A stretch of 64,000 bases of DNA from Oegoconia quadripuncta (GCA_949316235.1 OX438755.1:16013151-16077150), one strand, 5' to 3'; numbered from the stretch's first letter, positions 32,640-44,003 are shown. The notes: generated by a model from the sequence alone, not told the origin. A program made the numbers and translations.

Positions 32640-33090
32640 GATCTGACAGGCTGTAACCATCTCAGGTTTTTCAGGTTCAGGTCTACTCGTACATGGAATG
32701 CTGCTGTCACCTCTGGGATGATTCAGCCAAATACCATAGCTGCACTCGAATCCAAGTACCAAAGCTGCACTCGATTCTGTGGAACGACGTGCCATTAAAC
32801 TCATAGGTGATCATTCGATGACTGCTAAATTGCAGAGCCTCGAGCATCGTCGCAAAGTCGTAGGGTCTCTCATTTTTTTACAGGATTTATATAATCTTAC
32901 TTAATAACATTATCTTATTATTAAGAACATAATCTTATTCTACATCTTTCCTGAATCCTACAACCTAGAGATCTTCAAGAGCAGAGTGAATTTACTGGGA
33001 TCGCGTGCTTCGTCTTCAACTATATCGTCACTTTCCATCAGGTCAGATTGTGATAGAAGGCGAATCCAGTCAATCATAAAAAAAATCTCC
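32640..33090 (+). pseudogene. Non-LTR retrotransposon ORF2 C-terminus, family Y, broken
   Basis: Fragments read SVERRAIKLIGDHSMTAKLQ, SLEHRRKVVGSLIFLQDLY, then, after a gap, FKSRVNLLGSRASSS and a tail ending ATCCAGTCAATCATAAAAAA. The pattern 'x-x-QRRA-x-x-LIGD-x-S-x-T-x-x-L-x-x-L-x-HRR' is the end of the reverse transcriptase ORF of Jockey/CR1-type LINEs. Several frame changes and no upstream catalytic domain: a 5'-truncated relic. Confidence 0.7.
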
Positions 33091-34134
33091 TCGTCTTCAT
33101 CTATACTCATCAACCATCTGACTTCACAACTTCAACGACATAGTCTCCTTTCATTTGCCTCTGGAGTTTGGGGCGTATTCCATCACGCGGTCGTAGTATT
33201 TCAGCAGTTGATGACAGATTCATGGAGACTAGTGGTTACCAGAAAGCTTTTGAGCTGCCCATTAGCGAGTTGACTTAATCTACTAGTATACGTTGTGTTC
33301 GTTGACGAACGAGACAGCCTCTATTTTCCGTGTTTTCGCGACATCGGTGCCTATTCGTACCTATCTAAATTTAATCTGTTTTCTTAGCGTATACTGTGAA
33401 CTCACATAACAATTAATTGGTGTAAGTACTAGGCGCGGTTGATAATTGTGTAACGAATAATATCAGCGGGTGATTCATTCTGGAGCCATGTTATAAACCG
33501 CATTTTGTACCACTGTCTGTCTATAGCCCTATAGACCTCTATATGATGTCGATGGACTTTGATAAATTCTCACCTTTGATAAATTGAGATTTCTTTTCTT
33601 TTAACTAGGTGCACTCGAAAAGTCTTAACTTGTTTATGTCTTATTCTAATTCCTGCTATTTTCGAGAGTTTAAAGTTCTATAAATAAAATTGGCCATTTT
33701 TTCAATAATTTAAAATCCTCAAAAATAAATAAAGTTTTCTATATTTTAAATTTATAGTTAATAATATAAAACACATCATGTCACACATCACATCAATTAG
33801 TTGCCAAATTCCTCTTCTGTGGTACAATTTGCCTCGTTTTTCAAAAGATTATTTTTTACGAATCATCGTTCATTAATTATTATATTATATTCAGGTCATT
33901 AATTATTATCGTCCGGTAGGATTTATTTGAAATTTCCCTATATAAAACACGTCATATATTAATTAAGGGCATGCCCATCTCTGTATGTATTTATACACAT
34001 AATATCTAATGCCATCTAAATCAGTTCAGGAACAAACATCAAAATTATATAGTATACATTGGGAGAGGGATGTTCAGTTCATGAATCATCATATTATATT
34101 CAATTATGGCTTATATTACGTAGACATGTCAATT
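33091..34134. other. AT-rich stretch without recognised feature
   Basis: No supported gene; the 138-codon plus frame at 34009-34425 crosses the RTE relic that follows and is rejected. Confidence 0.4.
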
Positions 34135-34345
34135 AAAGTTTTTTTTACTAGTCTGTATTGTCCCCCTGCTGGGCAAAGGCCATTTTTATTGCCACAGGCT
34201 ATTTTTTGCCACATGTCTCTGTACAGTGTAATAGCTCTCCACTCCTTGCTCAAAGAATCCAGCTCATCGCGCCATCGCTTTTTGAGCCTATTTCTGACGC
34301 GCCTGGTGTCCTGTGGAGTCCAATCGGTGTACATCCTGGTGCATT
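34135..34345 (-). pseudogene. RTE-type ORF C-terminus
   Basis: Minus strand reads RRVRNRLKKRWRDELDSLSK, EWRAITLYRDMWQKI.. and ends CPAGGQY. K-x-R-W-x-D-(D/E)-L and W--x-A-x-DR-x-W are typical of the C-terminal end of lepidopteran RTE elements. Only the last 70 codons remain. Confidence 0.65.
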
Positions 34346-34719
34346 TTTCGTGTTACGGTTACGGGTTACAGTCCAAAAAAGTCGCATTTTTTGAACTAAC
34401 ATACGTCAGTTCGAAATTACAATAGTTCGATGTAGTTTAGTTCAGGTTTAAGCTCCAAATATATCTGTGATGACCACCCGTCTGCCCGATTAGGGCAAAA
34501 TCTCCCATGGAAATATGAAATCAGCACGAACTTTTATGTTTCTTCAACAGCCTTACACGTTCACCTGTTGGGGCACAGCTTCCTGACTGTGGGAGCCGTG
34601 AGGATTGGTAGATTTGTATCAGTGACTGACAGAACTGACAGGCCACCGACTTGGCTTAACGACTGCCTTCAATTGAAAAAAAACTTTTATGTCTATTGAT
34701 GTGATACTCGAGAAATTAA

Positions 34720-34836
34720 TATACCGGATGACTTTTTTTAAAGTATGGAAAAAATAGGGCGTATTAGGTAAGTGAAATAGAAGTTATTGGCATAGGTAGT
34801 TTAATTTTTTTTAACGAAAAAGAACTCATCCGATAT
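34720..34836. mobile_element. MITE family A, internally deleted copy
   Basis: Left end TATACCGGATGACTTTTT, then ATAGGGCGTATTAGGTAAG and TTATTGGCATAGGTAG; right end AACTCATCCGATAT. Both termini present but only 117 bases, versus more than 500 in the copy at 38303. Confidence 0.8.
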
Positions 34837-35099
34837 GGGGAGCTAAATGAGATGAGATACGAGTAGATAGATAAATTGACATCATATTAAATCGATTGTA
34901 GCGACAGTTAGCTATCTGCTTCATCTCTATGAAGTCAACCTTAACTAATCGAAAAGAGAGTAAATTAATCCATACCGCTGACCTATAAATAGAATTGATT
35001 ATCAACTTTTTGTGTCGCGACTCCATCGAAGGTAAAACAAAGTGAATCTGCGACACTATAAATAAGGATAAGAGTAGGTATACTAACAAAATTATACGA

Positions 35100-35483
35100 C
35101 GACCGATTGGTGTAGTGGATAGTGACCCTGTCAGCCAAACCAACGGTTGCGTGTTCGAATCCCGCGAGGGGTAAATGTTTGTGTGATGAATACGAACATT
35201 TATTCCGGAGTCATGGATGTTCAAATAAATATTTATGTATGTTTATCCGTTATCTAGTATCCACAGCAAAAACTGCGTTTAGTTTGGTACTACATTTTTT
35301 TTTATGCATTACGGGTTGGTACTTGACCTCAATCACACCTGATGTTAAGTGAAGATGAGGTCGAAGATGGAAGCGTACTGACCCGGAAACCCCAACACAT
35401 TTGGGGGACTGGCTATCTTATCTCTGACAACCGGAACACGACAATGCTATCAACATGATTGGTGTAAGTATCCGAAATTTAGT
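35100..35483 (+). mobile_element. tRNA-derived SINE family 2, split by a SINE-1 insertion
   Basis: tRNA-like head GACCGATTGGTGTAGTGGAT with B box GTTCGAATCCC, then GTGTGATGAATACGAACAT and CCGTTATCTAGTATCCAC. At 35293 it is interrupted and resumes at 35457 with GATTGGTGTAAGTATCCG, which directly follows in the intact copy at 48475-48716. Confidence 0.85.
35294..35457 (-). mobile_element. SINE family 1, truncated, inserted in SINE family 2
   Basis: Starts with the antisense poly-A tail and GCATTACGGGTTGG, continues to ACAATGCTATCAACA. 5'-truncated at insertion, as target-primed reverse transcription would give. Confidence 0.85.
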
Positions 35484-35675
35484 TGTTGCCCGCGACTTCT
35501 TTCGTATGAAACATTTCATCAAAATCGGTTCAGCAAAACAATTTGCCTCTATATTAATCCAGGTTCAAATCTGTCTACCAACCAAATTTTATCCAAATCC
35601 GTCCAGCCGTTTAGGCGTGACGAGGTAACAAATACACACACACAAACTTTTCGTTTATAATATTACTTGGATTTA
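35475..35675 (-). mobile_element. Helitron-like or related repeat fragment
   Basis: TTGTTGCCCGCGACTTCTTT near the left and CCAAATCCGTCCAGCCGTTT, CACACACACAAACTTTTCG to the right resemble the antisense of the family at 27411. Confidence 0.45.
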
Positions 35676-35734
35676 TTTGTTATTAGTTATATTATGATTA
35701 TATACTAGAGGCTAGATATGATTATACCTTATCA

Positions 35735-36030
35735 GATTATCAATATCAGACTATTTAGATGATAATCATCCCTGGACATAATCAGATCGTTCGCATGCCA
35801 GGCTATTTCACAATTAATAATGAAAGATAAAAACCTTTTTGTAATATAAAAACCTTTATGTAAAATCAAAGCCTGTTTTTAAAAGAGCAATCCTTCGAGT
35901 TTCTTGCTTGTTTTTCTCAGGGGAAAATTGCATTTTGAACTAGCAGTAGCTTTAAAAAATGTTTGTCACTATTTTTCTTAAACGATGCTACATTTTATTG
36001 TTAATTCATTGTAATGTTAATTCATTGTAA
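35735..36030 (+). mobile_element. LINE family X 3' region fragment
   Basis: ATCAGACTATTTAGATGATA, GCCAGGCTATTTCACAATTA and AAAGAGCAATCCTTCGAGTTT match the sequence following the reverse transcriptase at 59290-59340 and the copies at 49105 and 61480. Confidence 0.7.
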
Positions 36031-36184
36031 TAGTAAGGCTAATAATAGATTTCCCTAAAATAAACCAGAGGTTACTCTAAACATAGTAGACCATCTGAGT
36101 ACTTACACATGAGGAAATACCTAACAATCAAGGTTGTTAATGGCAGTATAAAACCTACAAGTAATAATAATAAATAAATAAATA

Positions 36185-36617
36185 TCTTTGCACATACACA
36201 TAGCGCCATCTAGTTCCACACTAAGAAAGAAAGAAAGAAAGAAACATTCTTTATTGTACACAGCTTAAAAATATACACAGTGATATTATTTTAACAGGTG
36301 TACAAAGGCGGTCTTATCGCTTATAGCGATCTCTTCCAGACAACCATGGCAAATAAACTTAATATAATACACTACTGCTGCGTAGCGTAAAGCAAACTTA
36401 TAAGCAACTGCTTGTATTATGGATACCAGATGGTTGATAAACTACACAAATATATTTTTTTTTTGTAAATAAATACATACTTATATAAATGAAAAATATC
36501 CATAATTCGGGAACACATGTCTGTATTCATCGTACAAACAATGTCCCTAGCGGGATTCGAACTCGCGACGTTTTGGTATAGCAGCAGAGTTTCTAACCAC
36601 TACACCAAACATGTCGT
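36185..36617 (-). mobile_element. SINE family 2, interrupted copy
   Basis: Left piece CACATAGCGCCATCTAGTTC; right piece with GGATACCAGATGGTTGATA, CGGGATTCGAACTCGCGAC (B box) and CTAACCACTACACCAAAC (A box side). A foreign segment at 36226-36397 separates them. Confidence 0.8.
36226..36397 (-). mobile_element. LINE 3' end with (TTTC)n tail inserted in SINE-2
   Basis: Begins (plus strand) with AAGAAAGAAAGAAAGAAAC then ATTCTTTATTGTACAC: reverse of ..AATAAAGAATG(TTTC)n, a non-LTR tail. Remainder is of unknown family. Confidence 0.55.
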
Positions 36618-36752
36618 AGAAAATAGTGAACGAAAGATATCAAATAAAACAAAAGACGATGAATTACGTCACGAACTCTCAAATGGGGTGGTCGGAGATA
36701 CGCCAAATATTAGTGATTAAAAGTTTAATGCATTCGCACTAACAAGTTGGAC

Positions 36753-37263
36753 TGTTCATTTATAATACGAACAGCCAAGGCATGGATTCTCCCTGTGTCC
36801 TCCATCCTACAACCTTAGGATCTCCAAAAGCAAAGTAAATAGGCATTTACTGGGATCGCGTGTTTCATCTTCGACCACATCGTCACTTTCCATCAGGTGA
36901 GATTGTGGTCAAAAGCCTCCATGGCTTACAACACAACATATCGTTTACGAATCGGAGTTCGCGGGTTCGATCCCCAGCGGGGTACATGTTTAGTACTCGG
37001 TTGGTTGGTGGTAGGGCATTTTGAATGTCCGCCTGGCTAGCTACCACCATCTTATCTAAATCTGCCGCCAAACAGCAATGTTAATAGCATTGTTGTGTTC
37101 CGCTTGTCAGAGATAAGATAGCCAGTTCCCTCAAATATTTGGGTTTCCGGGTCAGTACGCTTCGACCTTCGGTCTCGTCTTCACTTAACATCAGGTGTGA
37201 TTGAGGTCAATTGCTTACCCGTTGTGCATAAAAAAAAGCGTATCCAGCTTATCATAAAAAAAA
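36753..37263 (+). mobile_element. LINE family Y 3' end, split by SINE-1
   Basis: GAACAGCCAAGGCATGGA, CCTACAACCTTAGGATCTCC, GATCGCGTGTTTCATCTTC and CAGGTGAGATTGTGGTCAAA, then SINE-1, then GCGTATCCAGCTTATCATAA at 37238. Compare the uninterrupted tail at 59655-59690. Confidence 0.82.
36915..37238 (+). mobile_element. SINE family 1, full length, inserted in LINE-Y tail
   Basis: tRNA-like head GCCTCCATGGCTT with B box GGGTTCGATCCCC, then CTGGCTAGCTACCACCATC, AACAGCAATGTTAATAGC, GGTCAGTACGCTTC and GTTGTGCATAAAAAAA. About 324 bases. Confidence 0.88.
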
Positions 37264-37523
37264 TGGTAACAAAGTCTACGGTTCACCCTTAGAAATATAC
37301 AGAAATGCACACTGATAGAGGGTGAGCCGATAGCCGTTTAGAGGGCTTAATCCGTCTAGTGGCGTACTCTTTGGATAAACTAAGAGTTCTTTTAATAAAG
37401 CATAAATCATAAATATTGTTCTGATCTGCACTGGAAAAGCCTTAAGGCTAATTATAAATAATAACTAAATTACTTTTATTAATTACGTTATTTTCGAGAA
37501 TTTATAATTATTCCAAGCGAATG

Positions 37524-37719
37524 CTAGCTACCACCATCTTATCTAAATCCGCCGCCAAGCAGTAATGTTAATAGCATTGTGTGTTGTCAGAGATAAGACA
37601 GCCAGTTCCCTAAATGTGTTGGGGTTTCCGGGTCAGTACGCTTCCACCTTCAACTTTATCTTCACTTAACATCAGGTGTGATTAAGGTCAAGTACCAACC
37701 CGTTATGCATAAAAAAAAG
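37524..37719 (+). mobile_element. SINE family 1, 5'-truncated
   Basis: From GCTAGCTACCACCATCTTAT to CCCGTTATGCATAAAAAAAA. Confidence 0.85.
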
Positions 37720-37891
37720 CTATTTAGGTATTATTTATGATTAGCTTTTAGGCTTCTCGATTGCAGGTCAGAGCGATTTTTTTTAAATTTCGAGCGATTA
37801 AAAAAAAATCTCAATTTGTACAATGAGGGCGCCAATGGACGAAATAAACCATATTAAACGTGCAAATCTGTAATGTTTTTTACTGGAAAGT

Positions 37892-37975
37892 CCCATAATC
37901 GCCTTTTACGACGTCCACGGGAAGAGATGGGTTGGTTCTATTCCTTTTACGCGTGGAAACCACATCGTCTAATTA
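37892..37975. repeat. Dispersed repeat with CGCCTTTTACGAC..CACGGGAAGAGA
   Basis: Recurs at 48315-48370 and 62789-62830; a widespread lepidopteran interspersed sequence, class not decided. Confidence 0.6.
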
Positions 37976-37989
37976 TTATTACTAAAAAT

Positions 37990-38195
37990 ACATTTTTTTT
38001 TTTTAAATTAATGACTGGTTTCGCGTTTGACTACAATCTCACCTGATGGAAAGTGACGATGTAGCCGAAGATGTATCACGCGCACCCAGTAAATGCCTAT
38101 TCACTCTAGACTTGAAGATCCCAAGGTTGTAAGTGTCGGGAAAAGCCGACGCGGGCAGTGAGTTCCATACCTTAGCAGTATTAGTAAAAGTATTG
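37990..38195 (-). mobile_element. LINE family Y 3' end
   Basis: Antisense: poly-T, ATGACTGGTTTCGCGTTTGA, CACCTGATGGAAAGTGACGA, CTTGAAGATCCCAAGGTTGT, GGGCAGTGAGTTCCATACC. Confidence 0.8.
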
Positions 38196-38302
38196 AATAA
38201 AATACATAATTATACGTACGCAATGTATTAGAGATAGTCATCATCCTCTTGCCCTCTTTAGATAGTACAAGTCTAATTGAGTGATTTTTATATTATAATC
38301 TG

Positions 38303-38845
38303 TATACCGGATGAGTTTTTTTCCGTAAGGAAAAAATAGAGCATATTAGGTAAGTGAAGTAAAAGATATTGGCATAGGTAGTTTTTTTTTTTTTCAAAAC
38401 CATCCCGAACGAGTACGACATTGGAACCTTCAAGAAACGAGCCTACACCTTCCTCAAAGGCCGGCAACGCATCTGTGACCCTTTTGGTGTTGCGGGTGTC
38501 CATGGGCGGCGGTGATTACTTTCCATCAGGTGACCCGCATGCTCGTTTGCCGCTATCTCATATAAAAAAAAAATCATGGAATATGTCATTAATTGTGTCA
38601 TTTGACGGTGGCGTTTGTAGCCTATTTCACATAATTACATCATTCAATTAAATAAATAAAGAAAATTGGGAGAAAATATGAGTTTTAAATAAATTTTGCA
38701 TGATAAAAACCCTCCGAAACCCGCCAATCGCACATCAATCTATGGCCAATGCGTGAGTTTTTGAATAAAAAAAAAATATGCCAATAACTTCGATTTCACT
38801 ATGCCCTATTTTTTTGCTTACGGTAAAAAAAACTCACCTGATGTG
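38303..38845. mobile_element. MITE family A with LINE insertion
   Basis: About 80-bp inverted ends: left TATACCGGATGAGTTTTTTT..GGCATAGGTAGT; right ATGCCAATAACTTCGATTT..GGTAAAAAAAACTCACC. Interrupted at 38396-38578. Confidence 0.82.
38396..38578 (+). mobile_element. LINE family Z 3' end inside MITE A
   Basis: Reads NEYDIGTFKKRAYTFLKGRQ then RICDPFGVAGVHGR, a typical LINE ORF end, followed by GACCCGCATGCTCGTTTGCC and a poly-A. Confidence 0.7.
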
Positions 38846-39967
38846 GAGTGTTTTAATTGCGTTAATTTCAAATGATTATTATAAATAATTATTAAATTCA
38901 ATTATAAATTTAAAAGTCCGTCTCGGTCTTAAACATGCTGAGTGCATCCCTAACTTCCAACATCAATATTCAACTCGAGCGTTTATTATCATATCTCATT
39001 ATACGAGTTAGTGCTTGTACAGGCTGGGTAGACCCCTTCTTAGGTTATGACCTTCCAAGGAAGCACTAAATTTCGCTCTTAACCCACCTAACAGCCGAAC
39101 CCTACGCAGTGTTGGTAAGGTGTATAATTGAACGGTTTGGTTGTCTTGTAAAGTCGATTTTCGGTTTCAGAATGCAATTTCGAAATGAGATCCAGAGGGT
39201 AACCCTTAGGGGTGTGGGTGGCGGGTGCCTTGCCACTATTATTTATAAGGGTGGGTCCAGTCGACGGATAGTTGGCCAGTATAATGTAGCTTTGAAACTG
39301 CAGCGTTACTTACGTTAAGCATACGTAAATTGTTTTGTTATATTAATTGGTACTCGTGGAGACTGTGGCTTAATTTAGAACGTTGATTTTTAGTGTTCCG
39401 TAATGAAAATGGCAAAAGTTAACACATGTTGTTTATATCAGAAATTAGCTATTTGATTGTATGTTGTTTTCTAATATGAAGGAAAAAATCTTTAGGCAGT
39501 ACAAAATATTATGCAGTTATGGCTTTGTAGCAGCGGTTAAAATTCCTTATCTAGTGCTTTAGGAACACGTGGCTTGGCAGAAAGTAGGTCAAGGTAAAGT
39601 CGAGTAAGGTTTAGTCAGGAAGCAACTTCCAGATAAACACATTGATAAATTATCTAGGTATTTTGTATTATGGGATCCAAACGATTTTTGAGTCATTACT
39701 TACTTGGATGCTTGGTTAATATAGAAAAGTTAGTCTTCTAAATTGTCTCCTCGGGCATCGAAACCGGACTTTTCCCTGCGACATTTCATTCGTGGAGTAA
39801 AAAAATCGGTGTATCTTGTTAATTTCATGGTTTATTCTAGTTAATTCGATAAAATAAAAATAATAAATGAAACTGGACAAATGCGAGTCTAACTCGCGCT
39901 TCGAGGGTTCCTTTGCTGGAAAGCAATCAAGCTGTTAAAAAATAATGTCGTTTAATATAAAGACGCC
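38846..39967. other. Stretch without recognised feature
   Basis: No supported exon; 39109-39318 frame has no recognisable domain. Confidence 0.4.
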
Positions 39968-40295
39968 GCCTCCGTGGCTTAATGTAAACAACATCGCGTT
40001 TACGATTCGGAGGACGCGGGTTCAATCCCCAGCGGGGTACATGTTTAAGTACTCGGTCTGGTTGGTGGTAGGGCATTTTAAATGTCCACCTGGCTAGCTA
40101 CCACCATCTTATCTAAATCTACCGCCAAGAAGTAAAAACAATATTACAGTTGTGTTCCGGGTGTCAGAGATAAGATAGCCAGTCCCCCAAATGTGTTGGG
40201 GTTTCCGGGTCAGTACGCTTCCACCTTCGACCTCATCTTCACTTAACATCTGGTGTGATTGAGGTTAAGTACCAATCCGTTGGGCATAAAAGAAA
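39968..40295 (+). mobile_element. SINE family 1, full length
   Basis: GCCTCCGTGGCTTAATGTAA head, B box GGGTTCAATCCCC (one change), body and tail TTGGGCATAAAAG. One body change: GCCAAGAAGTAAAAACAATA. Confidence 0.9.
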
Positions 40296-40309
40296 AGACG
40301 GCATTATGT

Positions 40310-40530
40310 TGCAACAGTGATTCTCTTCATCACATCGGCCTTAGGTCCACTGCTGAACTTATGCCTCCCCCATATAATTCCAGAATGACCGCTGTTGGAA
40401 GCGGCCTGCATCCAGGGATTTTCCGGGACCTTTATCAGGGCGTCTTGTCCACGTTGTGAGTGGACGTCCTATGCGGCGCGGTATTTGCCGGTGCGTGGTC
40501 TCCACTCGAGAACTTTAATGCCCCATCGGC
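40310..40530 (-). pseudogene. RTE-type ORF C-terminus, antisense
   Basis: GGTCCACTGCTGAACTTATG, GACCGCTGTTGGAAGCGGCC, GTGAGTGGACGTCCTATG and TGGTCTCCACTCGAGAACTT: reverse strand encodes the lepidopteran RTE end (..LEWRP..WTDDL..RWMQAA..QQW..), with small deletions. Confidence 0.72.
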
Positions 40531-41230
40531 CAACATTTCATGATATGTGTGTGTAATTGTTCTGAATATTGCATAAAGTTCATTTATTGAACCGTAAAAT
40601 TAACTTTGTTGATTTGATTGACTTCTTTATTGATATTATTCTTGTAATATTTTTTTTCAATTATCTCTATAATTTTTCGCAAAATTTTGATCATAACTTA
40701 AATTGATTATATTTATATATAGGTATATAAGCATATAAAAAAAAATTACACGGCTTCAAAATAAAACGAAATTATCATTGATACTGGAACTCGACCGTGT
40801 TGCTTCATTTTTCATCAAAGTTTATGTAGTTCGTGAGATTAACAGGTGTGATAGACAGACAGATAGCGGACTATATTTGTACTCTACGCAAATGACTCTT
40901 CGATCTTCAGTAACTGAGATTCATAACCAGATACCAAAATATAATACTTTCCTTTTTAAAGCCAATAGTGAAATGAAGAATCTTAACCAACTAGGAAAAC
41001 GAAAAAGAAATCCGTTTCAAAGCCAGTTGTGAAACGAAATTTTGTTCTCTCGTTTTGTAACCGAGCTTTGTAACTAGATGCCAATCAAGAAAAAGATGAT
41101 ACGTTTCAAAGCCAGTTATCGAATGAGATCGATTTCGATGAGAGAATGAGAAGATTCATAAGTAAATCGAATGAGAGGCTCTCTTGTTCGCAACCCGAGA
41201 TTCGTAATCAACAACCAAACGAGAAAAAGA

Positions 41231-41533
41231 TTTTTTTATGCACAACGGGTTGGCACTTGATGTTAAGTGAAGATGAGGTCGAAGATGGAAGCATACTGAT
41301 CCGGAAACCCAAATATTTGGGGCATTGGCTATCTTATCTGTGACAGCCGGAACACAACAATGCTATTAACATTGTTGTTTGGCGGCAGATTTAGATAAGA
41401 TGGTGGTAGCTAGCCAGGCGGACATTTAAAATGCGCTACCACCAACCAAACCGAATACTAAACAAGTACCCCGCTGGGGATCGAACCCGCGGCCTCCGAT
41501 GCGTAAACTCTATGTTGTTTACATTGCGCGGCC
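41231..41533 (-). mobile_element. SINE family 1, nearly full length
   Basis: Poly-T, GCACAACGGGTTGGCACTTG, ..GGAACACAACAATGC.., GATCGAACCCGCGGCCTCCG (B box reversed), GTTGTTTACATTGCGCGGC. Confidence 0.9.
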
Positions 41534-41958
41534 ATTTACCGTTTCAAAGCCAGTTGTAAAATGAGAATTTGCTCTCTCGTTTCATAGCACATTGTTTTCT
41601 ATTTTGGTAACTGCGCGGTTACCAAACAAGAAAATAATGTGCTATTTTGTATTAATAAAATGGTATAATCTTACGTTTCGGCGAATCAATATAGTAAAAA
41701 TGATTCGCTTATACAATAATAATTTACACAAACGTTTCAGAAAATAATGATACGAAAGGAAAAAAATTGGACATTAAGACTTAAGGAAATAGGGTATTGG
41801 CATAGGTATTTTTTTTTTTCAAACCATCATCGAACATAGCGTTAATTGTGTAATTTGTAGCCTATTCCATAAAACTACATCAATAAATAAAATAAACAAA
41901 GAAAACTTGGAGAAAATATGAGTTCCATATAAATTTCGCATGGTAGGAACCCTACGAA

Positions 41959-42392
41959 TAGGGTTTATTTATTTATTTTATTTTATTTTATTCTTTTCGG
42001 AAAACCAACAGCTGGGTTGCCAGATATTTTTTTTACCAATAAGGGACAGATGCTCAAAATGGTGAAAAATACGGGATTTGACATTTTTTGCCGGGACAAA
42101 TAAAAAAGGTTGATTTTACTAATTTCTTTCAATATTTTATCTTTTTTTCTTATATTTAATAGAAGAACGCGAAGCGTTTAACAAATCTTTGTGATTTTTT
42201 ATGTATTTATAAAAGTCTATACAATTAAAATCGTAATTAAAAACAATTTAAGTAGTTGACAACTAGTACGATCATGGTTGAAATACGGGACAGAGCCTGT
42301 CCCGGCGGGACAGAGCCTGTCCCGGCGGGACATTTGAAATTATGCCTAAAATACGGGACGTCCCGGGAAATACGGGACGTCTGGCAACGCTA
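41959..42392. mobile_element. hAT-type MITE with 8-bp target duplication CCTACGAA
   Basis: CCTACGAA occurs at 41951-41958 and 42393-42400. Ends are TAGGGTT(GCCAGA) and TAGCGTTGCCAGA in reverse, once a small insertion at 41966-42013 is set aside. 8-bp duplication plus TAG-G-type ends fit hAT elements. Interior has tandem GACAGAGCCTGTCCCGGCGG twice (42290-42329). Confidence 0.78.
41966..42013 (-). mobile_element. 48-bp retrotransposed stub inside the hAT MITE
   Basis: TATTTATTTATTTTATTTTA-type antisense tail ending CCAACAGCT, flanked by GGGTT (41961-41965 and 42014-42018). It splits the MITE's left terminal repeat. Confidence 0.55.
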
Positions 42393-42783
42393 CCTACGAA
42401 TCACGCTAGTCGCATATCAATCACCTTTCGGCGGGTGCGTTTATGAAAAAAAAAATCAACTACCTATGCCAATAACTTCTATTTGACCTTACCTAATATG
42501 CCCTATTTTTTGGTTACGGTAAAAAAACTCATCCGGTATACGTCATATCCTACCTACTGCTACTGAAAGGTGATAGTCAAGTTTTAAAGTAATGCGACCT
42601 CTTAAAACAACAATACTTGCTAGAAATGGTGTTTTGTCTGTATAAAAAAAAAACAAATTAGTTAACTTTACGATCTCACATGCTCGAGGATATTAATTAC
42701 TGACGATCTAATTACGGAAGTTAATGTCTCATTAAAATGGTTTCCATTCTCTACTTTTGAACGTCAACCGTTAAATTATTATT

Positions 42784-43082
42784 TTTATGTGCATAACGGT
42801 TTAGCACTTCGCCACAATCACACCTGATGTTAAGTGAAAATGAGGCGGAAGCGTACTTACCCGGAAACCCTATCTTATTTAGGATTGGCTATCTTAACTC
42901 TAACGGCCGGTACATAACAATGCTATTAACATTGCTGTTTGGCGGCAGACGTAGATAAGATAATTTTTTTAATATGCTCTACCACCAACCAAACCGAGTA
43001 CTAAACATGTATCCTGCTAGGGAAAGAACTCGCGACCTCCGATTCTTAAACCCTATTTGGGTTACATACATTGAGCCAGGTT
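42784..43082 (-). mobile_element. SINE family 1, diverged
   Basis: TGTGCATAACGGTTTAGCAC, CACACCTGATGTTAAGTGAA, GTTTGGCGGCAGACGTAGAT, CTCGCGACCTCCGATTC, TTGAGCC. More changes than most copies. Confidence 0.85.
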
Positions 43083-44003
43083 GTTATAACTGTTACAATA
43101 AACAGCCGGAAAACATTAAACGCAAGACGCAGCGATCGTTAATCAAATCGTGAGCAATACTGCAGTCGTGGCATTCTGTCAAAAAGCAGGAGATCAAGAT
43201 AATTGTTTTTTGCGTATGCAATAAAGTGTCATAATAATAATAGCAGAAGGTCAACTTCTCGTCTAAACGTCTCCTTACAAATCAATACGATAAATCTGAT
43301 GCGACCTGCATGCAACTAAAATGTTACAGAGCTACCACGTTAGTTACATCAATTATGTCAAGCAAGGCTTTTGAAGCCAAGGATATCGTTGTCAGAAAGT
43401 GAAATGTTACTCAGAGCTGGTTTTGCCTTCCACGATATAATTAATACAATAGAATAGCCTGCTACGAGTATACTTTTAGTTGCAGGTGACTGTACATAAT
43501 GAAAAAATCGAGAAATCGTTTCGAACGTCAAAAACTTTTTAAGCACATAATATCGTCACGGCAACAATGGACACGCGTCCAGCTACCTGGTTCACAAGTA
43601 AATTTACTTTACTTAACTCATTCTGGTAACAAAAGCATTGTTTTGAATCATTTACATAAATTTATTGCGGTTAATAAGTGTATACTTATTTTAATTTAAT
43701 GGCTGCTAATAGCTTTGTTTCCACAAGAAGCCATTTTTAAGCGGTGCTGGTTACTTTTTGTTAAGTTAAAAGTAAGGCTCGTTAGATTAGAATAGAAATG
43801 CAAAAGATTTATTCGTATGGTTTCAAATTATGTTTAAATTATTCTATTACATACTTAGTATTCGACTAATAATTGTGAGGGCGATTGGCGTTGCTCAGCA
43901 GGTTTATTTTTGTAAATCATTGGTGCTTTTACATACGGAATTACATTTCTCTATTCTGGGAGTCAGAAAATAGATAGCACGGTTGGATTTTCGGCGAACA
44001 ATA
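43083..44003. other. Stretch without recognised feature
   Basis: Nothing recognised on either strand. Confidence 0.4.

Larger units (their letters stand above)
41755..42540. mobile_element. MITE family A, long copy interrupted by a hAT-type MITE
   Basis: Left end decayed (GGGTATTGGCATAGGTAT), right end intact (CCTATGCCAATAACTTC..AAAAAAACTCATCCGGTATA). Interrupted at 41959-42392. Confidence 0.8.

Noticed and set aside
34009..34425. 138-codon forward frame
   Set aside because: It is the opposite strand of an RTE ORF end at 34135-34345.
35100..35175. Functional tRNA genes in SINE heads (also 36600, 48700, 50651, 53014, 63781)
   Set aside because: B boxes are good but acceptor stems do not pair and each head continues into a SINE body.
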